Assembly: GCF_002024165.1 (NCBI RefSeq)
Contig: NZ_MWQN01000001.1
Location: 1,364,001 to 1,428,000 of the forward strand
Source: Embleya scabrispora
Lineage (GTDB): Bacteria; Actinomycetota; Actinomycetes; Streptomycetales; Streptomycetaceae
DNA length: 64,000 bases
Direction: 5' to 3'
Part shown: piece after piece, positions 8,229 to 16,254 of the stretch
Layout of the letters: each line of letters opens with the position of its first letter
How positions within the stretch are numbered: position 1 is the first letter of the stretch
Notes under the pieces: generated by a model
Database searches by the model: none
What the model was told of the DNA's origin: nothing
The model's input: the letters and a program-made list of their open reading frames with translations, nothing else
Made by a program: the position numbers and the translations under genes

Positions 8229-11200
8229 CCCGCCGCTCCCGCGTCGTCGACCACCCGTCGCCCGACACCCACAGCGGTGGCGGCGCGACGGGCAGGTCGG
8301 CCGTGAGCAGCGCGACCACCTCGTCCCGGGTCATCGCCGTGCCGATCGCCCGGGCCCGGTCGAACTCCTCGACGCTCATCCGCTCCAGGATCCGCTCGGC
8401 CACCCGGTCCGCGTCGACGTCGCCCAGATCGGGATGGCCGCGCACCACCTGTGCCCCGCCGAGCAGGATCGCGGCCTGCTCCGGATCGCCGGAGACCAGC
8501 GCCAGCGCGGCGAATCCCTCGACACAGCCCGCCAGGATCGGCATGTCCTGGCTCTCCAGCGCGAACGGCAGCCCGGTGCGCAGGTCGGCGCGCGCCGCCG
8601 CCGCGTCGCCCCGCGCACAGTGCACGTGCGCTCGGCCGACGTACAGGCTGCAGATGAACTGCGGCGGCAACTGCGGCAGTCGCGGCGTCGGCGGCAGCGC
8701 CGCTATGACCTGGTCGTAGCGCTCCGCCGCTTCATCGAAGTCCCCGACGAAGCGCGCGAGTTCGGCCAGGCCCAAACTGGTGCCCAGGCCGGTGGTGAGC
8801 GAGGCGCCGGGTGCGCCGGGCCGGCGCGAGATGTCCTCCATCACCTGCCGGGCGAGGGCGATGTCGCCGGCCCGGGCGTGGATCATCCCGCGACGCACCA
8901 TCAGTTGCGGGATCTCGTCCTCGGCCTGGAGCGCGCCCAGCAGGTCCAGCGCCTCGTCCACGGCGGCCAGCGCCTCGTCGTAGTCGGCCGTGTACATCAG
9001 CAGTTCGGCCAGACCCGAGATCGCCGAGGCCCGGCCCCAGCGGTCCCCGATCGCGGCGAACCGATCCCGGGCGTCGGTCAGGAAGGTCACCGCCTCCTTG
9101 GGACTGCCCAGGTTGACCGCGAAGTGTCCGCGCATGAGCCGGGCCATGGCCTGGACCCACGGGTCGTCGATGTCGTCCGCGTCCTGCAGCGCGGCCCGCA
9201 GACCCGCTTGGTCGGTGCGGATGACGGACGCCAACAGGGCCATGAAGATCGGCAGTTCGGGCACCTCGCCCGGATCGAGCCGACGACTGATCAGCCGGGC
9301 CCGGGCGTAGGAGCGCAGCGCGTTGCCGCGCTCTCCCGCGGAGAAGGAGTGCAGCGCGTGGAAGGCGAGCGCGGCGGCCCGGCGGGCCTGCGGCACGGGG
9401 CCGGGCAGGGCGAGCGCCTCGTGACCCCAGGAGTACGCCTCGGCGTGGGTGCCGCGCATCGCCCAGTACCAGGAGAGCGCGTCGACCAACCGGGTCGCCA
9501 GCCAGGCGTCGGCGTGGTCGACGGCGTAGCGCAGCAGGAGGGCGAGGTTGTCGTGCTCGGCGGTGATCCGGTTGATCGCCTCGATCTGTTCCGGGCCGCG
9601 CAGCCGGGCGCCGGCCGCCTCGACGTAGTCGATGAACCAGCGCGCGTGCCGTGCCGAGGTCGCCTCCGCCTCGCCCGCCTCGGCCAGTTTCTCGCTCGCG
9701 TACGCCTGGATGGTCTCCAGCAGCCGGTAGCGGGTCTCGGTGCTGCCCACCACGTCCACCAGCGACTTGTCCACCAGTCCGGCGAGCAGGTCGAGCACGT
9801 CGGCGGGGTCGAAGTCGTCGCCGGGCAACACCGCCTCGGCGGCCTCCAAGGTGGTGCCGCCGGCGAACACCGACAACCGGCGCAGCGCGGTGCGTTCGCG
9901 CTCCTCCAGCAGGTCCCAGCTCCACTCGACCACCGCGCGCAGCGTCTGGTGGCGGGGCAGCGCGGTACGGCTGCCGCCGGTGAGCAGCCGGAAGCGGTCG
10001 TCGAGGCGGTGTGCGATCTGCGCGGGGGTGAGCGAGCGGGTGCGGGCCGCGGCCAGTTCGATGGCCAGCGGCTGGCCGTCGAGCCGGCGGCAGATCTCGC
10101 CGACCGCGCCGATCGTGTCGGCGTCGACGGCCAGGCCCGGCCGCACCGCGCGGGCCCGGTCGGCGAACAGCCGCACCGAGGCGTAGCCCAGCGCGGCCGC
10201 GGCGTCGACGCCGACCGGCGGCAGGGCGAGCGGGCCCAGCGGGTACAACATCTCGCCGTCGATGCCCAACGGCTCGCGGCTGGTGGCGAGGATCCGCAGC
10301 GACGGCGCGCGGGCGAGCAGTCGACCGGCGAAGCTCGCGGCGGCGGCGATCAGGTGCTCGCAGTTGTCCAGGATCAGCAGGCTGGGCGGGCCGGTGAACG
10401 CGTCGACGATCCGGTCGACCAGGTCGCGCGGACCGGCCAGGTGCGGATCGAGCAGGCCCACCTCGCGCCGGCCCAGCGCCCCCAGCACCGCCTGCGGCAC
10501 GTCCAACGGGTCGAGTACGGGGGCGAGTTCGACGAACCAGATGCCGCCGTCCACGCCCTCGCCGCGGGTCGCGATCCGGCTGCCGGCCTCGGTGCTCAGT
10601 CGGGTCTTGCCCGCGCCGCCGGGGCCGACGACGGTGACCAGGCGCGATTGGCCGAGAAGCCGGTCGACCCGGTCCACCTCGTCCTCGCGGCCGACGAAGG
10701 TGGTCAGCCGGGCGGGCAGATTGCCCGGGGCCGGTCGGGCGGCGACGGGCGGGGCGGGTGCGGGCGACGCGGATGCGGCGGGCGCGGGTACCGGTGCGGG
10801 CCGCGCATCGCCGCCGCGCAACACCGCCAGGTAGGCGGCCTCCAGGTCGGGCGAGGGGTCGATGCCCAGCTCGTCCGCCAGCCGCTCGCGCAGGTCCTGA
10901 TACAGCGTCAGCGCATCCGCCCGGCGGCCCTCCTCGTGCAGCGTGCGGATCAGCAGGCCGTACAGCCGCTCACGCAGCGGATGCTCGCGGGTGAGCTGCT
11001 CCAATTCGGCGGCCAACCCCTGGCTGCGGCCCAGGATCAGCTGCGCCTGGACCCGGTCCTCGATCGCGCCCAACCGCTGCTCGGCCAGCCGCGCCGCGGG
11101 TCCCAGGGCGAAACTCGCGTCGGCGGCGTCGATCAGGGCGGGCCCGCGCCACATCGCGAGCGCGCGCGTGAGCGTCTCGGCCGCACCGGCCGGGTCGCGC

Positions 11201-11535
11201 TCGTGGAGTTGCCGGCGTCCGCGCACCGCCAGTTCGGCGAACACGTGCGCGTCCAGGTCGTCGGGGCGGATGCCGAGCCGATAGCCGGCCGGCCCCGAAT
11301 CGAGCCCGACGGGCAGTTGCCGGCGCAGTCGGGAGATCAGCGACTGCAACGCGTTTCCCGCGCCGGAGGGGGGGTCCTCGCCCCACACGGCGGTGATCAA
11401 CCGGTCGGCGGAAACCGGTCTGCCGGGGTCGAGGGACAGGCGGATCAGCAGCGCGCGCAGGCGCGCGCCGCCGATCGTCACGGATCGACCGTCGTCGTCC
11501 CACGCCTGGAGCGGGCCAAGCACCGAGATGTACAC
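8188..11535 (-). CDS. AfsR/SARP-family regulator with NB-ARC and TPR regions
   Basis: A 1115-aa transcription factor. Residues 1-95 form an OmpR-like winged helix (LGPLQAW...GGARLRALL...LITAVWGE...SLISRLRRQL). A bacterial transcriptional activation domain follows to about 245. An Ala/Pro linker precedes an NTPase module with Walker A VGPGGAGKTR near residue 305 and a Walker-B-like LLILDNCEH. The C-terminal 500 residues look TPR-like. Such proteins activate antibiotic clusters; the adjacent exporter may be a target, which is inference. The GTG at 11535 begins the conserved domain and is preferred over longer options. The 3' end overlaps the convergent permease gene by 41 bp. Confidence 0.92.
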   Translation of the reverse strand: MYISVLGPLQAWDDDGRSVTIGGARLRALLIRLSLDPGRPVSADRLITAVWGEDPPSGAGNALQSLISRLRRQLPVGLDSGPAGYRLGIRPDDLDAHVFAELAVRGRRQLHERDPAGAAETLTRALAMWRGPALIDAADASFALGPAARLAEQRLGAIEDRVQAQLILGRSQGLAAELEQLTREHPLRERLYGLLIRTLHEEGRRADALTLYQDLRERLADELGIDPSPDLEAAYLAVLRGGDARPAPVPAPAASASPAPAPPVAARPAPGNLPARLTTFVGREDEVDRVDRLLGQSRLVTVVGPGGAGKTRLSTEAGSRIATRGEGVDGGIWFVELAPVLDPLDVPQAVLGALGRREVGLLDPHLAGPRDLVDRIVDAFTGPPSLLILDNCEHLIAAAASFAGRLLARAPSLRILATSREPLGIDGEMLYPLGPLALPPVGVDAAAALGYASVRLFADRARAVRPGLAVDADTIGAVGEICRRLDGQPLAIELAAARTRSLTPAQIAHRLDDRFRLLTGGSRTALPRHQTLRAVVEWSWDLLEERERTALRRLSVFAGGTTLEAAEAVLPGDDFDPADVLDLLAGLVDKSLVDVVGSTETRYRLLETIQAYASEKLAEAGEAEATSARHARWFIDYVEAAGARLRGPEQIEAINRITAEHDNLALLLRYAVDHADAWLATRLVDALSWYWAMRGTHAEAYSWGHEALALPGPVPQARRAAALAFHALHSFSAGERGNALRSYARARLISRRLDPGEVPELPIFMALLASVIRTDQAGLRAALQDADDIDDPWVQAMARLMRGHFAVNLGSPKEAVTFLTDARDRFAAIGDRWGRASAISGLAELLMYTADYDEALAAVDEALDLLGALQAEDEIPQLMVRRGMIHARAGDIALARQVMEDISRRPGAPGASLTTGLGTSLGLAELARFVGDFDEAAERYDQVIAALPPTPRLPQLPPQFICSLYVGRAHVHCARGDAAAARADLRTGLPFALESQDMPILAGCVEGFAALALVSGDPEQAAILLGGAQVVRGHPDLGDVDADRVAERILERMSVEEFDRARAIGTAMTRDEVVALLTADLPVAPPPLWVSGDGWSTTRERRVRPAGCTDAPSAE

Positions 11536-11683
11536 CCCACCACTCTTCCACCCCGACGGGTCGCCCGGGGGTGTCGGCCGGCGGCGCGCGGAGCGCGGTG
11601 GGGGTCGGCGACGGAGAGTTGCGCTTTGGGAGCGCCCCGGGGCACGGGAACCCGGGACGATCATCTGGAGAATTCACTCTTTC

Positions 11684-11700
11684 GTGGGATTAATTCCCAC
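11684..11700. promoter_or_regulatory. Palindrome upstream of the SARP gene
   Basis: Inverted repeat GTGGGA-TTAAT-TCCCAC in an AT-richer patch, about 150 bp upstream of the SARP GTG and just past the end of the DUF397 gene. Its shape suits a dimeric repressor, or a promoter element around ATTAAT. No factor can be assigned. Confidence 0.4.
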
Positions 11701-11756
11701 TCGGAGGAGTGAGCGCCCCGAACAAATCAACCGTTCGGTATCGGATCGGATCCGAC

Positions 11757-12026
11757 TCAGGCGCCGATACGACCGATAAACGTTTGCCACGCACCGGATT
11801 CCAGTTCGAGGACCGGACCGGCGGCAACTTTCGAGTCGCGCACCAGGACGGCGTCGGTGTCGGGGGCCGTCTCGACGCAATTGCTGGTGGCCCCGCTGTA
11901 GGTGCTGCGCCGCCAGGCGTAGCCGGTAGCAACCTCGTGACCTGCGACTTTCCCATCGGAGTGGGAATCGATCGCAGCCTCTTGGGAAACGAACGGGAAA
12001 TGCGATCCCTGCTTTGTGTTGCTCAA
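11757..12026 (-). CDS. DUF397 domain protein
   Basis: A small 89-aa protein whose C-terminal half is a DUF397 domain: WRRSTYSGATSNCVE, then VLVRDSK, then a terminal W-x2-FI. In Streptomyces such proteins are encoded beside WhiJ-like HTH regulators and act with them in controlling development. The first 35 residues are hydrophilic and not conserved in my recollection. The ATG overlaps the stop of the upstream HTH gene by 4 bp, so the pair is co-translated. Confidence 0.9.
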   Translation of the reverse strand: MSNTKQGSHFPFVSQEAAIDSHSDGKVAGHEVATGYAWRRSTYSGATSNCVETAPDTDAVLVRDSKVAAGPVLELESGAWQTFIGRIGA

Positions 12027-12892
12027 GACAATTCCTTTGCTGTGAGCTCGATCATGGACAAGGATTCACCGTACGACAGTGCGGCCGCGCGGATGTCCTC
12101 AAACATCCGCTCATAGACACTGACGTGTTCGGGCTCCTCGAGATAGAGGCTACTCGTATGCGTGTCGAGGACGACCACATCCAGATCGGAAAGTTCGGGG
12201 AATCCGATGATCGCGAATGAACCCTCGATCGCGGGGTGTGCGCCGGCGGCGAACGGAAGGATCTGCAACCGCACGTGCGGCCGGGCCGCGGCGGCCATCA
12301 GATGCTCCAACTGGGCCCGCATCGTCTCGCGCCCGCCCACCACCGTGCGCAGCACCGACTCGGAGATCACCACGCTGAGCCGAAACGTCGCCTCGCCCTG
12401 CGCGCCGACCCGGTCGAGCACCGCCTGTCGCTCCTGACGCACCCGCACCAGCATGTCCACCTGCTCGGCCGGCATGTCGTCGCGGACCGCCGCGATCACC
12501 GCCCGCACGTAGTCGGGCGTCTGCAACAGGCCCGGAATGAGCGAGAGTTCGAATCCGCGCATGCCCGACGACTCGGCCTCCAGGCTGAGCAGCTCGGCGT
12601 AGGAGCTGGGCAGGATCGACGAATAGCTGTGCCACCAGCCGCGCTTCTTGGCCTCGCGGGCCAGGGTGAGCAGCGAATCCCGCTCCCGCTCGTCCGCGAC
12701 CTCGTACAGGTCGAGGAGGATCCGCAGGTCCACCGGTCGTACCCCGCTGCGCCCCAACTCGATCCGACTGACCTTGGAATCCGAGCACTCCAGACGTACG
12801 GCGACGTCTTCGAGGCTCAGGCCGCGCGCTTCGCGCAACCGGCGCAGCTCGGTCCCGAGCCTGCGCTGCCGAACGGTCGGATTGGGCGCCAT
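12023..12892 (-). CDS. WhiJ-like XRE-family regulator (HTH + DUF5753)
   Basis: A 289-aa regulator. Residues 10-70 form an XRE-type helix-turn-helix (LRRLREARGLSLEDVA...CSDSKVSRIELGR). The rest is a DUF5753 ligand-sensing-like domain (ELSLIPGLLQTPDYVRA, ...FAAGAHPAIEGSFAI..., ...VVVLDTHTSSLYLEEPE). This architecture with a downstream DUF397 gene and a divergent HATPase gene is the WhiJ/AbaA-type module linked to developmental control in Streptomyces. The ATG at 12892 is preferred; a GTG two codons upstream is possible. Target promoters are unknown. Confidence 0.92.
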   Translation of the reverse strand: MAPNPTVRQRRLGTELRRLREARGLSLEDVAVRLECSDSKVSRIELGRSGVRPVDLRILLDLYEVADERERDSLLTLAREAKKRGWWHSYSSILPSSYAELLSLEAESSGMRGFELSLIPGLLQTPDYVRAVIAAVRDDMPAEQVDMLVRVRQERQAVLDRVGAQGEATFRLSVVISESVLRTVVGGRETMRAQLEHLMAAAARPHVRLQILPFAAGAHPAIEGSFAIIGFPELSDLDVVVLDTHTSSLYLEEPEHVSVYERMFEDIRAAALSYGESLSMIELTAKELS

Positions 12893-13151
12893 GGCCACGC
12901 CGCACCTCCATGTACACGCTGTTGACGCACCGAACCGGAACGTCGGCGCGTCCGATCGGGGGACAGTGTGCCCTACTGAGCGTGGAAGTGTGGTTACTAC
13001 CGGAATCTTCCCGTGCATCCAAGAGTGGGAGTTGCACACTCGTTGTCGGCCGGGCACACTCCACGCCGGCCATGACTTACTGTTGTCAACGGGTCGCTCT
13101 GGGTGCGTGTTCCGGATCGTGCGACCCCCTGCCGCACGTCCGGAGGTCGAC
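12893..13151. promoter_or_regulatory. Divergent promoter region, WhiJ-like/HATPase
   Basis: A 259-bp region between divergently transcribed regulator genes. It contains two GCACACTC direct copies (near 13032 and 13057) and a TTGTCA near 13084 that could be a -35 hexamer for the rightward gene. No convincing -10 was found. The WhiJ-like protein may autoregulate here. Confidence 0.35.
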
Positions 13152-13553
13152 ATGCCGGTGATGGCGGAGGACGTCCGTCACTATTGCGTTCAACTGGCCG
13201 CCTCGGCACCGGCGGTGGGCAGCGCCCGCCGCACCACCGGCAAGGTCCTGCACGACTGGGGCCTGGCCGCATTGGCCGACGTCGCAGAGGTGTTGCTGAC
13301 CGAACTGCTGACCAACGTGCTCGTGCACGTCGGGCCCGGCGCCTGGCACGCGCTCACCCTGCTGCACGACGGCGACCTGCTGCGGGTGGAGGTGCGCGAC
13401 TCGTCGCCGCGCATGCCGATCGCCCGGGTCGGCGACTGGGACGAGGAATCGGGCCGAGGGCTGCGGATGATCGACGCGCTGGCCCACGCGTGGGGCGCCG
13501 ACCGACTCCCGCCGGGGAAGGTGGTGTGGTTCACCCTGCCCGACGCACCGTAG
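13152..13553 (+). CDS. HATPase_c anti-sigma-like ATP-binding protein
   Basis: A 133-aa protein with the GHKL ATPase fold used by RsbW/SpoIIAB-like anti-sigma kinases. The N-box is VLLTELLTNVLVH, the G1-like box is VEVRDSSP and the glycine-rich lid is ESGRGLRMIDALA. The ATG follows an ideal GGAGG (13142-13146) five bases upstream. It is divergent from the WhiJ-like/DUF397 pair, the arrangement seen in Streptomyces developmental modules. Its partner protein is unknown. Confidence 0.9.
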   Translation: MPVMAEDVRHYCVQLAASAPAVGSARRTTGKVLHDWGLAALADVAEVLLTELLTNVLVHVGPGAWHALTLLHDGDLLRVEVRDSSPRMPIARVGDWDEESGRGLRMIDALAHAWGADRLPPGKVVWFTLPDAP

Positions 13554-13557
13554 CCGC

Positions 13558-13582
13558 GCCCGGGCCGCACACCGGCCCGGGC
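13558..13582. terminator. Hairpin between convergent genes
   Basis: A perfect 10-bp stem GCCCGGGCCG/CGGCCCGGGC with a CACAC loop sits between the HATPase gene and the convergent hydrolase gene. It has no T-run, so it is probably a GC-type bidirectional terminator. Confidence 0.6.
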
Positions 13583-13586
13583 CGGC

Positions 13587-14576
13587 TCAGCGGGCGGTCG
13601 GTCCGGCGACCGCGAGCAGGCACTCCTCGGCGAAGGCCAACACCCGCAGGTGATAGGCACGCGCGGCGTGGTGGAGGCTGATGTTGTGCCCCACGCCGCG
13701 CTGGGTGTACGTCTCCACCGCGCGCGCCCGGCGCAGCGATTCCCGTGCCAGGGCCGGTACTTCGGGCCCCGACGGGTGGGACCGCTCGAACTCGGCGACG
13801 GTCCAGTGCACCGCCGGCGTCACCCTCACGAGCACGTCCGGCAGCGTGTTCGGGCTCTCCCGCACATCCACGAACTCGGCCATCGGCACCGGCGCCACCA
13901 CCCGGCCCGCCCGGGTCAACAGCGCGGGATCGTAGGACCCCGGCGGCCCGAAGAAGGCGTCCGGGGCGGCGCCTCCGGTCGAGGGGACGAAGTCGCCGTC
14001 GGTGGGGACGGCGGCGAACTCGGCGAGTCGGGCGGGGGTGTACCGCAGCGGCACGCCCGCGACGGCCAGGCCGAGCAGATCGTGGCCGCGCTTGTCGGCG
14101 CCCATGCGCAGCGCCAGGACCGCGCCCATCGAGTGCGCGACGACGAACACGGGCGGGCGCGCCGGCTCGGCCGGCTCGACGGGTTCGACGGTGGCCGCCG
14201 GGTCGGGGTCGGCGCCGGCGGCCGGGGCCTGCCCGGGGTCCGGCGCCGCGTCGAGCGCCCCCGCCGTCGACTCCTCGATGAGGGCGAACAGGGCATCCGC
14301 CTGCGCGTCCAGCCCCTGGCGGGCCCGGTCCAGGCCCGCGGACGCGCCGTACCCGGGGCGGTCGATCGCCAGCACGGTCCAGCCGAGCGCCGCGCCGAGC
14401 AGCAGGAGCGAGCCGTCGGGGGCGCCGTCGCGATGCCAGTAGGCGGCGCGGGAGCCGCCGCCGTGGATCGCCAGGATCAGCCCGCGCGGGCGGACGCCGG
14501 CCTCGGGTCGGGCGAGCAGACCCGACAGGGTCGTACCCGCGATGTCATAGCCAACGTTCTCGACCCGGCCGGGCAT
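13587..14576 (-). CDS. Alpha/beta hydrolase
   Basis: A 329-aa alpha/beta-hydrolase fold protein. The oxyanion-hole region is LAIHGGGSRAAYW. The nucleophile elbow is VVAHSMGAVLAL with Ser as nucleophile, and a C-terminal GVGHNISLHH supplies the catalytic His. A Pro/Ala/Asp-rich insert of about 45 residues lies just before the nucleophile, where a lid would begin. The ATG is preceded by GGAGG at a good distance. No signal peptide is present, so it is cytosolic. The substrate is unknown; esterase or thioesterase-like activity is a general expectation. Confidence 0.85.
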   Translation of the reverse strand: MPGRVENVGYDIAGTTLSGLLARPEAGVRPRGLILAIHGGGSRAAYWHRDGAPDGSLLLLGAALGWTVLAIDRPGYGASAGLDRARQGLDAQADALFALIEESTAGALDAAPDPGQAPAAGADPDPAATVEPVEPAEPARPPVFVVAHSMGAVLALRMGADKRGHDLLGLAVAGVPLRYTPARLAEFAAVPTDGDFVPSTGGAAPDAFFGPPGSYDPALLTRAGRVVAPVPMAEFVDVRESPNTLPDVLVRVTPAVHWTVAEFERSHPSGPEVPALARESLRRARAVETYTQRGVGHNISLHHAARAYHLRVLAFAEECLLAVAGPTAR

Positions 14577-14746
14577 GGTGCTGACCTCCACGTGCGATTG
14601 CCCCCCGATGACACCACATCGCCTCGCCGGACATTGACGGGGTATCGCCCCCGACCAACAATGTAACGGTGTAACAGAGACGAGGTCGGAGCACGGACGC
14701 CCACCCGTCGCGGACATTCACCCCTACGGGACAACGGAGTCACCCC

Positions 14747-15913
14747 TTGAAGCACCGGGACGTGGTCGCCACCGGGCGGCGCATCATCGAGCACATCACC
14801 CACCGCACGCTCGACCTGGGCGCGGCCCCCGTCGTCCTGGACGGCTCGGCCTTCACCGATCCGGTCCGGCACGCCCGCGAGCGCGAGGTGTTGTTCCGAC
14901 GCACGCCGCAGGTGATCGGATGGGCGGGTGAGGTGGCCGAGCCGGGCGACTTCATCGCGCGCGACGTGGACGGCGTGCCGGTCCTGGTCACCCGCGACCG
15001 CGACGGTGAGCTGCACGCGTTCCTGGACGCGTGCACCCACCGGGGGATGCGGGTCAGCCGGGACGTGCCCGAACCGGAGGGGCTGTCCGGGACCGGTTGC
15101 GGCAGCGCGCAGCGGTTCCGCTGCGGCTACCACGGGTGGACGTTCGGCAACGGCGGCGAGCTGACCGGCCTGCCCTCGCGTCCGCAGTTCCCCGGCATCG
15201 ACCCGAAAGAGTTCGGTCTGCGCCGGCTGCCGGTCGCGCTGTCCGCGGGCCTGGTCGTGGTGGGCCTGCGACCGGAGGTCGAGGTGGCCGGCGCACTTGA
15301 CGAACTCGCCGACGCCTACGCCGGTTTCCCCTACGACCGGACCCGGGCGGTGGTGAGCGAGCGGTTCGAACTCGACTGCAACTGGAAGCTCACCGTCGAC
15401 GTCAACGTCGAGGCCTACCACGTACCGTTCCTGCACACCGCGACGATCGACGGCATCGTGCTCAACCACGGCATCGTCGACACGTGGGGACCGCACACCC
15501 GCTTCGCGGTGCCCATCGTCGGCTTCGAGCAGCTGGCCGAGGTGCCCGAGGAGTCCTGGCCCGCGCGGCTGCCGATGGTCAACGTCCAGACCGTGCTGCC
15601 CTCGACCGTGTTGATCGAGAGCCCGCTGAGCACCACGATGTTGCGGATCTACCCGGGCGATCGGCCGAACCGGTCGGTCGTGCACATGACCGAGGGCACC
15701 TGGGAGCCGCTCGGCGAGCAGAGCATCGCCACCGCCGGGGCCAACCACGAGACCAACAAGCGGGTGCTCGTCACCGAGGACTTCCCGGGGGCCGAGTCCT
15801 GCCAGCGCGGGTTCGACGCGGGGCTGCCGACGATGGTCGTGGGCATGGGCGAGTCGGCGGTGGCGCACTGGCACCGGGTGTGGGACGACGCGCTCGCCAC
15901 GGCGGGAGACTGA
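14747..15913 (+). CDS. Rieske-type aromatic-ring-hydroxylating oxygenase, alpha subunit
   Basis: A 388-aa oxygenase subunit. The Rieske [2Fe-2S] ligands are C96-x-H98 and C126-x2-H129 (YHGWTF follows). Residues 99-125 between the two pairs form a 27-residue loop, longer than usual. The mononuclear iron site is visible as E222-A-Y-H225-x4-H230. The start is a TTG with GGAG seven bases upstream; no ATG or GTG fits better. No reductase, ferredoxin or beta-subunit gene is adjacent, so electrons must come from elsewhere. The substrate is not predictable; relatives include carnitine, choline and phenolic oxygenases. Confidence 0.88.
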   Translation: MKHRDVVATGRRIIEHITHRTLDLGAAPVVLDGSAFTDPVRHAREREVLFRRTPQVIGWAGEVAEPGDFIARDVDGVPVLVTRDRDGELHAFLDACTHRGMRVSRDVPEPEGLSGTGCGSAQRFRCGYHGWTFGNGGELTGLPSRPQFPGIDPKEFGLRRLPVALSAGLVVVGLRPEVEVAGALDELADAYAGFPYDRTRAVVSERFELDCNWKLTVDVNVEAYHVPFLHTATIDGIVLNHGIVDTWGPHTRFAVPIVGFEQLAEVPEESWPARLPMVNVQTVLPSTVLIESPLSTTMLRIYPGDRPNRSVVHMTEGTWEPLGEQSIATAGANHETNKRVLVTEDFPGAESCQRGFDAGLPTMVVGMGESAVAHWHRVWDDALATAGD

Positions 15914-16254
15914 CGGGTCAAGGCGGAGCGACGGGCGGAGCACCGGACAGGGCAGGCGGGCGGGGCGGTGGGCGGGGCGGGACTTCGGGCGCCGTCGGGT
16001 TATGATCGTGCCGCTCGCGAAACGCTGTGCGGTTCGCGAAGGAGGCGCCTTTGGCCGGGCGCCTCCTTTTCTTTTGCCCGAATCCCGGTTACCCGCCCGA
16101 AACCGGCACCGTCCCGAGACCGCGCGGTGGGTGTGCGCGCGGCGGGTGCGCGAACCGTTTCCGGATCGTTTTTCCCCGCTCTACCCGTGCCGTGCCGCAG
16201 GTCCTACTCTGCTCTCCAGCAAGCACGTCGACGGGTCCCGAAGGGGCGTGGGCG
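15914..16254. other. 341-bp intergenic region with structured element
   Basis: This gap holds a G-rich stretch (15935-15990), a TATGAT box (16001-16006), a small stem-loop, a strong intrinsic terminator (16039-16075), and then about 180 bp of ordinary GC-rich leader before the kinase-propeller gene. I see no additional coding region. Confidence 0.5.
16001..16075 (+). terminator. Intrinsic terminator, possibly ending a short RNA
   Basis: A TATGAT box is followed by hairpin 1 (TCGCGAA 16015-16021 with TTCGCGA 16033-16039). Hairpin 2 is a 9-bp stem (GGAGGCGCC 16041-16049 with GGCGCCTCC 16058-16066, extendable by two A-T pairs). A T-rich tail TTTTCTTTT follows. A true U-tract terminator is rare in this GC-rich genome. 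It may terminate the Rieske transcript, attenuate the next gene, or end a 60-70 nt RNA starting after TATGAT. Confidence 0.7.

Noticed and set aside
11536-11664. Longer N-terminus for the SARP gene
   Set aside because: The extra residues are Arg/Pro/Ser-rich with no homology, and the conserved winged helix begins right at the GTG at 11535.
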